NCBI GenBank assembly: GCA_948857205.1
Contig: CAQPRV010000062.1
Coordinates: 1 to 64,000 of the forward strand
Direction: 5' to 3'
Length of the DNA: 64,000 nucleotides
Origin: an uncultured Clostridia bacterium
Lineage (GTDB): Bacteria > Bacillota > Clostridia > TANB77 > CAG-508
This document shows, one piece after another, positions 1-7,757 of this stretch (the stretch's first letter is position 1; every line of letters starts with the position of its first letter). A program made the translations under genes and the position numbers. Under the pieces are notes generated by a model. It did not search any database, was not told where the DNA came from, and was given only the letters and a program-made list of their open reading frames with translations.

Positions 1-95
1 GTTCTGATTTGGCATCGACATCCAAATGGTTTGTCGGCTCATCCAGAAGCAGGATGTTTGTCGGCTTGTTGATAAGCTTGCACAGGCGCATTTTA
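1..95 (-). pseudogene. ABC-F ATPase fragment, window edge
   Basis: Read on the minus strand, the first ~95 bases encode about 31 residues typical of the second nucleotide-binding domain of an ABC-F protein: RLCKLINKPTN, then the Walker B stretch ILLLDEPTNHLDVDAKSE. The signature LSGG that should lie just upstream is missing. At about base 95 the sequence changes abruptly into AT-rich non-coding DNA. GC content is near 50 percent, and codons such as CTG, CCG, ATC and CGC are used, unlike every other gene in the window. It is either a foreign remnant or a chimeric contig end; I cannot tell which. Confidence 0.6.
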
Positions 96-344
96 TATGA
101 TTAGAATTTCTTAATATTTGTAAGGCAGCCGAGAATTTGAATAAATATTTTAGATATTTTTCTTCCCATTATTTAATTATCTGCCCTAAAAATCAAGATT
201 TGTAGGGCTTAGGTAGCTTAGGCTAACAACAGTATACTGAACAGTAAATATTACAATATATAAAATAAATGCTAAATAAAAATCATTGAAAATACCTATG
301 TAAATTCAATGATTTTTTAGTTTTTTATAACCATTTTTTATAAA
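96..344. other. Non-coding stretch downstream of spoVT
   Basis: No gene is recognisable. It holds a small hairpin (GCCCTA / TAGGGC arms at about 182-207) and the bidirectional terminator at 279-319. The rest is AT-rich DNA with no recognisable motif. Confidence 0.5.
279..319 (-). terminator. Terminator downstream of spoVT
   Basis: Twelve-base arms AAAATCATTGAA and TTCAATGATTTT flank a ~14-base loop. T runs lie on both sides, so it can act in both directions. It follows the spoVT stop codon on the minus strand. Confidence 0.75.
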
Positions 345-899
345 TTATATTTCCATTTGGCTACCTAAAAATGTAGCAGCAGATTGAGCAACCTTTTTCT
401 CCACTTCATTCATTTGTCCACTAGGCTCTTTAGACATTAATATTACTGTACCAATAGTATCACCATTAGAAAGAATTGGGTATACTACTTGTGCATTATT
501 TTTTCTCTCTTTACTATCATTTTTGGTTATAGGAAGTGCCATATCACTATTCTCTTTACTTGTATACACTTCTTTATCTTCCATTAATTGTTCTAATTCT
601 TCACTAATATCTTTTTCTAAAAATTCTTTTTTAGAACCACCTGACACAGCAATAATTGTATCTTTATCTGTAATACATGCTATATGTCCTGTTGTTTTTG
701 AAAGAGTTTCTGCATAACCAGCAGCAAATTCTGATAACTCACCAATAGGAGAATATTTCTTTAATATTACTTGACCTTCTCTATCTGTAAATATTTCTAA
801 TGGGTCACCCTCTTTTATTCTTAATGTTTTTCTTATTTCTTTTGGAATTACTACTCTTCCTAAATCATCTATTCTTCTTACAACACCTGTTGCTTTCAT
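345..899 (-). CDS. spoVT: SpoVT/AbrB-family transition regulator
   Basis: A 184-residue DNA-binding regulator. The N-terminal SpoVT/AbrB swapped-hairpin domain is nearly canonical (residues 1-50: MKATGVVRRIDDLGRVVIP then KEIRKTLRIKEGDPLEIF), followed by a GAF-like domain to the end, as in Bacillus SpoVT. In Bacillus this protein tunes forespore sigma-G genes; in Clostridia it is needed for normal spore maturation. The start at 899 is chosen because AAAGGAGG lies 7 bases upstream and homologues begin MKATG; a longer reading frame to 995 has no ribosome binding site. A terminator follows. The gene is monocistronic, between the KAP gene terminator and its own. Confidence 0.93.
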   Translation of the reverse strand: MKATGVVRRIDDLGRVVIPKEIRKTLRIKEGDPLEIFTDREGQVILKKYSPIGELSEFAAGYAETLSKTTGHIACITDKDTIIAVSGGSKKEFLEKDISEELEQLMEDKEVYTSKENSDMALPITKNDSKERKNNAQVVYPILSNGDTIGTVILMSKEPSGQMNEVEKKVAQSAATFLGSQMEI

Positions 900-967
900 A
901 AGATTTCCTCCTTTTAATTTTTTGTCTAATTTTAGTATGTCAAAAAAGGAATTTTTTATACAAAAAA

Positions 968-992
968 GAAAAACTTTAAAATAAAGTTTTTC
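968..992 (-). terminator. Terminator of the comF-KAP transcript
   Basis: Perfect 11-base arms (GAAAAACTTTA / TAAAGTTTTTC) with an AAA loop, followed on the minus strand by a six-T run. It lies 68 bases after the KAP gene stop and just upstream of the spoVT promoter region. Confidence 0.8.
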
Positions 993-1059
993 CAAAAATT
1001 AAGATTGTAGCTTTTATACAATAGTAAAGTATAACTTTCCTATTGTATAAAGTATTACC

Positions 1060-3036
1060 TTATACTATATTTTCATCTCTTTCTAAAAAATTGTCTTTTT
1101 TATATTTATCTAAAATATAACCTAAACTATCTGCTAAATCTTTAAGCATTACAATTTTTATAGATTGTTCTTTTCCTTTTAGGTAATTTTCTATAACCTT
1201 TTTTAATTCTTTAATATTATCCATTTCTAATTCAATTTCTTTACTATATCTATTAGCCCTATCTATTAGTTTTTCTTTTATTAATACTATATCTTCATTA
1301 CTAGCACAAGATATCCTTTGAAATAATTGATATGGATCATAATATTTAAAAATTGGTATTTTCATACATTCATTATAAAACTTATCATAAAATATTTCCA
1401 TTTTCATTGGAATACATTTAAATATTTCTTCTGCCTTTTCTGTAAACATTTTATCTAATAATTGTTCATTTAAAATATTAAAATGATTTAATATTTCATC
1501 CATATCTTCTGTTACATCGCCTATTGCTATTTTTCCCAATTCTTCATTAACATTTGGGCAATATTGAGATGTAAGTGATGAGACATTCATACCATTAAAA
1601 AATAAATTTTTTAATGTCTTTAAGTCATATCCTATAAGCCCTTTTCTAGAAAAATAGCTAAAATATGCAAATAATTTTACAATATCTATAAGTTTCAACT
1701 TTCCCTCTAATACTTGTTGTAAAACTTCTCTAATTATTGTTTCAAATTGCTCATCTGATATTTTCCAATACTCTTCTGTAAGTAGTCTTTTATATGATGG
1801 TAAATTTTCTGTATCCACTGTATTTCTTATTGTTTCCATATTTTCTTTAAATAATTTCATATCAAAAATACGAGTTCTTACATAATATTCTATAAATTTA
1901 AAAAATCGATATTCTGATTTAAAATTATAATAATAATTGTTATCGAATTCTTTTATATAAAATTGTCTATTGTCCATTAATATTCTTGAAGAAACTAATA
2001 TTGCTTTATATTCTTCATTGTCCTTTATATTTATAAATTTGTCTTTTGTAATTTTCCCTGCTTTTATTTCAAAAGAAATCGCAATTGTGAAAATTAACAT
2101 TGTTTGCATTATTCTATTATTAATATTTGGATATGATTTATTTACCATTTCATATATCTTTTTAAAATCATTTAATGCATGTTTTAAAATTCTTAAATTT
2201 CTTGTACCACTTTTATTAAATGTTGAAATAATTAGACCTGTATTTTCTCTAAGACATCTTATTAAATCTGGATTATTTTCATATCTCATTAATATGCCAT
2301 TTATTATATAGTCAAATTTTGGTGCATATTCAAAGGTTTCTCCAATTAACTTTTCCTTTATTCTTTCATAATCATTTGCTTTATCAAATACATGCTCTAT
2401 TTTATCCTGAATCTTTTCAACCATTGGTATATCTGACTTATTTAATTCTCCTTGTTTATCTAAAAGATATGTTGCTATAAATGTTTTCATTTCTATATTT
2501 GAACTTTTTAATTTTGTTGCTAGTTCTTTTTCATTACATATTATTATTGTTTTTATATGATCGTGCTCCACAAAATTGTTTATATATCCTAATATATCAA
2601 TAACATCTACATTTGCTCTTTCTAAATCGTCAAAGCATAAAACCTTATCATCTGTTGAAAAAAATTCATCATAATTTATTTTGTCTCCATTTTGTGTAAC
2701 TCCAAAAAGATTTGCCATATCTATTCCTGTTTTTGCATATTCTGGAATAATAGTTTTTTCATGTGTATCCATATATTTTCGTAAATTCTTATCCATTAAT
2801 TGTGTTGTTTCAATAAATATCTTTTTGCTTATTTCTTCTAAATTTGAAATTCCATATAAAGACATATATATTGTTGTATATCTTTTTCCATTTAATTGCA
2901 TTGATTCAATTTTTTTACGTACTTTATTGTTCCAAAAATGAGTCTTCCCTGAACCCCATTCTCCATTAATCATAACTGCATAATCTGTATAATCTGATCT
3001 TATATAATCTAATATACTTTCCACTAAATCTTCCAT
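1060..3036 (-). CDS. KAP-family P-loop NTPase
   Basis: A 658-residue predicted NTPase. Walker A is GEWGSGKTHF at residues ~25-34, and a Walker B-like strand (KVLCFDDLERAN) lies at ~131-142, followed by a sensor-like IIICNEKE. This arrangement is typical of the KAP/STAND-related family, which in bacteria is often linked to membranes or to phage defence. The C-terminal two thirds are helical, with no recognised domain and no transmembrane segment. Start: AAAGGAG precedes ATG at 3036. It lies 36 bases downstream of comF on the same strand, so the two are probably co-transcribed. The role is unknown; a defence function is only a family-level guess. Confidence 0.75.
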   Translation of the reverse strand: MEDLVESILDYIRSDYTDYAVMINGEWGSGKTHFWNNKVRKKIESMQLNGKRYTTIYMSLYGISNLEEISKKIFIETTQLMDKNLRKYMDTHEKTIIPEYAKTGIDMANLFGVTQNGDKINYDEFFSTDDKVLCFDDLERANVDVIDILGYINNFVEHDHIKTIIICNEKELATKLKSSNIEMKTFIATYLLDKQGELNKSDIPMVEKIQDKIEHVFDKANDYERIKEKLIGETFEYAPKFDYIINGILMRYENNPDLIRCLRENTGLIISTFNKSGTRNLRILKHALNDFKKIYEMVNKSYPNINNRIMQTMLIFTIAISFEIKAGKITKDKFINIKDNEEYKAILVSSRILMDNRQFYIKEFDNNYYYNFKSEYRFFKFIEYYVRTRIFDMKLFKENMETIRNTVDTENLPSYKRLLTEEYWKISDEQFETIIREVLQQVLEGKLKLIDIVKLFAYFSYFSRKGLIGYDLKTLKNLFFNGMNVSSLTSQYCPNVNEELGKIAIGDVTEDMDEILNHFNILNEQLLDKMFTEKAEEIFKCIPMKMEIFYDKFYNECMKIPIFKYYDPYQLFQRISCASNEDIVLIKEKLIDRANRYSKEIELEMDNIKELKKVIENYLKGKEQSIKIVMLKDLADSLGYILDKYKKDNFLERDENIV

Positions 3037-3072
3037 TATTTCTCCTTTGCTAGTTTTCTAATTTATTTTTGA

Positions 3073-3744
3073 TTAGTCTTTTGCAATAGTTAAAACACAT
3101 ATACTCTTTGGCTTTGCTTCTACTAATATTCTACTACATTCATTAACAGTACTTCCTGTTGTGTATATATCATCTAATAATACAATTTTTTTACCTTTTA
3201 ATTTTCTTCCATTTTGCAAAATATATGCACCTTGTATATTTAAAATTCTTTGTTCTCTATTTAATTTACTTTGTTCAATAATATTTTTTACTTTTATTAG
3301 ACAATTATCTTTGTACTCTAAATTAATAAGATTCGCAATTTCTCTTGCAATTAACTCGCTTTGATTATAACCTCTTTCATTTCTTCTCTTTTTTCCTATT
3401 GGAATTGGTATTATTGTATCATAAGAACTTAAAAATTTAAATAAAAATTCTTGTTTTAATATCATTTTAAAAATGGTTTTATATAAAAATGGTTTTTCTC
3501 TAAATTTATATTCTAATAATAACTTTCTAATAAAACCTTCATACTTAAAAAAGCAAATTAATGCATCAAAGTATTTATCTTGCACATAATTATCAAAAAA
3601 AATATTATATTGTTTATTTAATTTTAATTCACACTTTTTACATAAAGAATTTTTATCTATTTTTCCACAAATCCCACAAACTTGTGGATAAATAAGGTCT
3701 AATGTACTACTTGTGAGATTTTTAATTTGTCTTACTATTTTTAT
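3073..3744 (-). CDS. comF: ComF-like phosphoribosyltransferase, no normal start
   Basis: ComF-type amidophosphoribosyltransferase, used in competence or nucleotide salvage. The N-terminal part has the zinc-binding pairs CGIC and CKKC (about codons 23-40 of the open frame). The PRPP-binding motif VLLDDIYTTGST lies near the C-terminus. The open frame runs back to 3744 but contains no ATG, GTG or TTG before the internal GTG at 3585, which would delete the zinc finger. Upstream, GGAG is followed directly by ATG-ATA-TAA in the same frame, so either a rare ATA/ATT start is used or codon 3 became a stop. The family call is firm; the 5' end is uncertain. Confidence 0.75.
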   Translation of the reverse strand: MKIVRQIKNLTSSTLDLIYPQVCGICGKIDKNSLCKKCELKLNKQYNIFFDNYVQDKYFDALICFFKYEGFIRKLLLEYKFREKPFLYKTIFKMILKQEFLFKFLSSYDTIIPIPIGKKRRNERGYNQSELIAREIANLINLEYKDNCLIKVKNIIEQSKLNREQRILNIQGAYILQNGRKLKGKKIVLLDDIYTTGSTVNECSRILVEAKPKSICVLTIAKD

Positions 3745-4016
3745 TTATATCATCTCCTTTATTTTGTCTTTTACGCATTTTTATGTGTTCTTTTGTATTT
3801 ATTTTTTGATATTTTATAGAATTAAAAAATTTCTAATTATTCTTAGAATTAAATTATTTTTAAATATTATATTATGATAAAAAGTTTTATTTTTTCTTCT
3901 TTATATTAAATTGTGAAAATTATATAATATATTTTTATTTTTTTCAACAATTTGTATTATTTATAATAATTAGTGGTATAATTTTAAGGTATTACTAAAG
4001 AAGGAGATGATATTTA
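3745..4016. other. Divergent intergenic region comF/mgtA
   Basis: AT-rich spacer between divergent genes. It carries the mgtA promoter at 3952-3982. I looked for an M-box-like magnesium riboswitch upstream of mgtA and saw no GC-containing conserved core. Confidence 0.5.
3952..3982 (+). promoter_or_regulatory. mgtA promoter
   Basis: TTGTAT, then a 19-base spacer, then TATAAT, with a TGG extended -10 (TGGTATAAT). It lies 35 bases before the mgtA start. The long spacer is compensated by the extended -10. Confidence 0.6.
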
Positions 4017-6623
4017 ATGGCAAATTCAAAAGAAGAAGTAAATGTCTCTAAAATGTATGGTCAAGAATGTATACTTCCAAAAGAAGAATTTTTTAAAAAT
4101 TTTGAAGTAAATGAAAAAGGATTAACCACAAATAAAGCTAATGAAAAACTACATACTTATGGATATAATGAAATTACACAAAATAAACCAAAAAAGTGGT
4201 ATAATTATTTATTTGAAAGCTTATTCAGTCCATTTAACTGTATATTACTAGGAATTGTAGCAATATTATTTTATACTGATGTTTATTTACCAGAAACACC
4301 AAGTTATGCAAATATAATAGTAATTGCAATATTGGTTTCAGCAAGTACTTTGCTAGAATTCTTTGAAGAATATCGTTCTAATAAGGCAGCTGAAAAATTA
4401 AAAGAACTAGTTGCAACCACCACTACTGTATTACGAGATGATAAAGAAGTTCAAATTCCAATAAAAGAAGTTGTATTAGGAGATATTGTTATTTTGTCTG
4501 CTGGTAGTATGATTCCAGCTGATTTAAGAATAATTGAAGCAAAAGACTTATATGTAGGACAATCTTCTTTAACTGGAGAATCTGATGCAGTAAGAAAAAA
4601 TGTTAATTCTGAAATTTCTTTAGATGAGTTAGATAATATATCAGATTTAGATACTATTTGTTTTATGGGTACAAATGTAATTAGTGGTTCAGCAAAAGGT
4701 GTTGTTATAAAAACTGCTGATAGTACCTATTTTGGTAAAGTTGCACATACAATTACAACTGGGAAACCAAAATCTTCTTTCCAACAAGGAATAGAAAACA
4801 TAAGTAAACTATTAATAAAATTCATGCTAATTTTAACACCTATAGTATTTATTTTAAATGCATGGAAACACAGTCCAGTAACTGCTTTTACTTTTGCAGT
4901 TGCAATAGCAATTTGTATTACCCCTTTACTACTTCCTGTAATTACATCTTCTAGCCTTTCAAAAGGTGCTGTAAAGATGTCAAAGAAGAAAACAATTGTA
5001 AAAAAATTGGACTCAATACAAAACTTTGGTGCAATGAATATTTTATGTACTGATAAAACTGGTACTTTAACAGAAGATAAAATTGTACTAGAAAAGTATT
5101 TAGATATTAATGGAGAAGAAGACTTAAGAGTTTTGAAACATGCCTTTTTAAATTCTTATTTCCAAACTGGATTAAAAGGAAATATAGATGAAGCAGTTAT
5201 ATCTAGAGGATTAACAAATAATATGAGTGAATATGTTGAAAAATATAAATTAGTTGATGAAATTCCTTTTGATTTTACTCGTAGAAGGCTTTCTGTTATT
5301 GTTAGTGATGCTTCAAAAACACAATTAATTACTAAAGGTGCGGTTGAAGAAATATTAAGCATTTGTACTATGGTAGATTATAAGGGACAAGTATCACCTT
5401 TAACCAAAGAAATTAAAGATAATATAAAAAAGATTTCTAAGGATTTGAATAAAGATGGATTAAGAGTTATAGCAGTCTGCCAAAAAAATGATTTAGAAAA
5501 CACCACAAATTTTAGCGTATCAAATGAAAAAAATATGATTTTATTGGGCTTTATAGGTTTCTTAGATCCACCTAAAGAAAGTGCAAAATCCTCAATAGAA
5601 AAGTTAAATAATGCTGGTATAAGAGTAGTAGTTTTAACAGGTGATAATGCTGAAGTTACAAAATGTATTTGTAAAAAAGTTGGTATTAATTCTAGAAGAA
5701 TTATTGAAGGAAGCCAAATTGAGAAGCTTTCTGATGTAGCAATAATACGTTTGTTGAGAAATACTAATATATTTGTTAAACTATCTCCAATTCAAAAAGC
5801 AAGAATTGTAAGACTTCTTAAAGAAAATGGTAATGTAGTTGGTTACATGGGTGATGGTATTAATGATGCTCCTTCTTTAACTAACTCTGATGTTGGTATT
5901 TCAGTTGATACTGCTGTGGATATTGCTAAGGAATCTGCTGATATTATTTTACTTGAAAAAGATTTACATGTGTTATTAGATGGCGTTACTGAAGGAAGAA
6001 AAACTTTTGGTAATTTAATGAAATATATTAAAATGGCAACAAGTTTCAATTTTGGTGAAGTTATGTCAGTAATTATTGCTAGTGTTGCTCTACCTTTTTT
6101 ACCTGAAACTCCAATTCAATTATTGGTAGAAGGTCTTTTATATGACTTTGGTCAACTGACTTTACCTTTTGATAATGTAGATAAAGAGTATTTACAAAAA
6201 CCTAGACAATTTAGTATTAAAAGTTTAAAAAACTTTATGTTATTTATGGGTCCCCTAAGTTCTGCTTTTGATTTAATAGTTTTTGCTAGCTTATGGTTTG
6301 TTTTTCATTTAAGAGAAGTTGCATTGTTCCAAACTGTATGGTTTACTTATAGTATTGTTTCTAATCTTCTTGGAATGCATATTATTAGGACTGCTAAAAT
6401 TCCTTTTATTCAAAGTAATGCAAATAAAATGGTGTATCTATCTTCTATTTTGCTTAGTATTGCTGGTATTGTTGTTCCGTTTACTTGGCTTGGTAAAGCT
6501 ATTGGTCTTGTTCCAATACCTTTTGCTTATATGTCTATTATTATTGGTGTACCAATTCTTTATTGCGTTGTTGCTATCTTTGCTAAAAAGGTCTATATTA
6601 AAAAATATGGCGAATGGATTTAA
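4017..6623 (+). CDS. mgtA: Mg2+-importing P-type ATPase MgtA
   Basis: An 868-residue P3B-type ATPase that uses ATP to bring Mg2+ into the cell. Order of motifs: N-terminal cation ATPase domain, actuator loop with SLTGES, the phosphorylation motif CTDKTGTLT, nucleotide-binding domain, hinge MGDGINDAPSL, and C-terminal membrane helices. The segment around the phosphorylated Asp (KKLDSIQNFGAMNILCTDKT) and LNSYFQTGLK are diagnostic of MgtA/MgtB rather than Ca2+ or Na+ pumps. Start: AAGGAGATGATATTTA precedes ATG at 4017. Monocistronic, with its own promoter and terminator. Confidence 0.95.
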   Translation: MANSKEEVNVSKMYGQECILPKEEFFKNFEVNEKGLTTNKANEKLHTYGYNEITQNKPKKWYNYLFESLFSPFNCILLGIVAILFYTDVYLPETPSYANIIVIAILVSASTLLEFFEEYRSNKAAEKLKELVATTTTVLRDDKEVQIPIKEVVLGDIVILSAGSMIPADLRIIEAKDLYVGQSSLTGESDAVRKNVNSEISLDELDNISDLDTICFMGTNVISGSAKGVVIKTADSTYFGKVAHTITTGKPKSSFQQGIENISKLLIKFMLILTPIVFILNAWKHSPVTAFTFAVAIAICITPLLLPVITSSSLSKGAVKMSKKKTIVKKLDSIQNFGAMNILCTDKTGTLTEDKIVLEKYLDINGEEDLRVLKHAFLNSYFQTGLKGNIDEAVISRGLTNNMSEYVEKYKLVDEIPFDFTRRRLSVIVSDASKTQLITKGAVEEILSICTMVDYKGQVSPLTKEIKDNIKKISKDLNKDGLRVIAVCQKNDLENTTNFSVSNEKNMILLGFIGFLDPPKESAKSSIEKLNNAGIRVVVLTGDNAEVTKCICKKVGINSRRIIEGSQIEKLSDVAIIRLLRNTNIFVKLSPIQKARIVRLLKENGNVVGYMGDGINDAPSLTNSDVGISVDTAVDIAKESADIILLEKDLHVLLDGVTEGRKTFGNLMKYIKMATSFNFGEVMSVIIASVALPFLPETPIQLLVEGLLYDFGQLTLPFDNVDKEYLQKPRQFSIKSLKNFMLFMGPLSSAFDLIVFASLWFVFHLREVALFQTVWFTYSIVSNLLGMHIIRTAKIPFIQSNANKMVYLSSILLSIAGIVVPFTWLGKAIGLVPIPFAYMSIIIGVPILYCVVAIFAKKVYIKKYGEWI

Positions 6624-6644
6624 TAAAACATTTAAAATAATTTA

Positions 6645-6677
6645 AAAAAATCTCTCCAAAATGAGAGATTTTTTTGT
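6645..6677 (+). terminator. mgtA terminator
   Basis: AAAAATCTCTC / GAGAGATTTTT arms around a 6-base loop, then a T run. It lies 20 bases after the mgtA stop. Confidence 0.85.
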
Positions 6678-6731
6678 TTGCTTTATTTTCTTAAATTGCA
6701 ATATTTGTACTATATTCCATCTCTATTGTCA

Positions 6732-7757
6732 TCATGATTTTTTCCTCCGTCCTAAAAAGTCGCTTTTTTGTTTTTTCAAATATTCTGGTTTTAAATAATC
6801 AAGATATTGTATATTTCCTGTTTTATCTAAATTTCTTAGAACTTTTTCATCTGTTTCTACAAATCCTCTTTCTTCATCAAAATATAAATAATATATAATT
6901 CTATCTCTCGTTGATATTTGATATAATGCACTTTCTTTTTTATTTTCACTGTCATCTTTTAAATATATATCAAATCTTTGTATATTATTATCTTTCTTTT
7001 CTTTTTCTGTTAATAATTCTTTAAATAATTTTCTATAATATTTACATAATTCATAGATTTCTAATTTCGTATCTTCAGGTAAGTTATTTTTTAAGTATTT
7101 AAATATAAAATCCACTTTATACTTAAATATTATGTCCTCTTTTCTTCCTGTTTTTAGTTCGTTCTCTGATATTAATTTTTCTATATTTTTTGTATCTTGC
7201 ATTTCTACTTTTATCATTTCTATAGCATCATCCATATACATACCATATTTACAATAATTTAGTTTTTCATCCATCTTTTTTATTTCGTCAGAAGATAATA
7301 CTATACATTCTGTGTTATCTAATGCTTTGTTCGATGTTGCAAATCCTATTGTCTTCATTCCTTTTTGTATTCTATATAAATCTTTATTTATATCTAAATT
7401 ATAATTCTTATCATCAATTGTTACTACAAATTCTACATGTGTTTCTTTATTTGGATTATATCCTACTATTCTTGCTTTTATTTTAATTGGATCTAATTTA
7501 TTTATAGTTTCACATGACACTTCTGACATTTGTTTGCATAAAGAAGCTATTTTATTTTTATAATTTCCTCTTTCTATTTGTTCTTTTGTTATAACTTCAT
7601 TATACATATCATTTACATATCTATAGTCATTTATATATAAAAAATAACGATTATACGAAAAGATATCACCCATTTTTAGATATATGTATCTTACTTTTTC
7701 TAAATCTGTTAAATTATTAGGCATATTTTCTAAAATTCTATCTATACTAACTTTCAT
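6732..7757 (-). CDS. Unknown protein, transglutaminase-like N-terminus suspected
   Basis: A 341-residue protein I do not recognise with certainty. Residues ~14-75 (LTDLEKVRYIYLKMGDIFSYN, then a segment with one Cys) and a later THVEFVVTIDDKNYNLD strand look like a degenerate transglutaminase/papain-like core of a type seen in Clostridia, but no full catalytic triad is visible. No signal peptide or membrane helix. Its ATG overlaps the dnaE stop by 11 bases, so it is translationally coupled to dnaE. Five codons before the stop it has the only other in-frame CGG in the window (6747-6749). If a +1 shift occurs there, the protein would end at 6710 with a GGG-containing tail ending NHDDNRDGI. Confidence 0.55.
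   Translation of the reverse strand: MKVSIDRILENMPNNLTDLEKVRYIYLKMGDIFSYNRYFLYINDYRYVNDMYNEVITKEQIERGNYKNKIASLCKQMSEVSCETINKLDPIKIKARIVGYNPNKETHVEFVVTIDDKNYNLDINKDLYRIQKGMKTIGFATSNKALDNTECIVLSSDEIKKMDEKLNYCKYGMYMDDAIEMIKVEMQDTKNIEKLISENELKTGRKEDIIFKYKVDFIFKYLKNNLPEDTKLEIYELCKYYRKLFKELLTEKEKKDNNIQRFDIYLKDDSENKKESALYQISTRDRIIYYLYFDEERGFVETDEKVLRNLDKTGNIQYLDYLKPEYLKKQKSDFLGRRKKS

Noticed and set aside
3745..4016. Magnesium riboswitch (M-box) upstream of mgtA
   Set aside because: The leader after the promoter is only ~30 bases and shows none of the conserved core.
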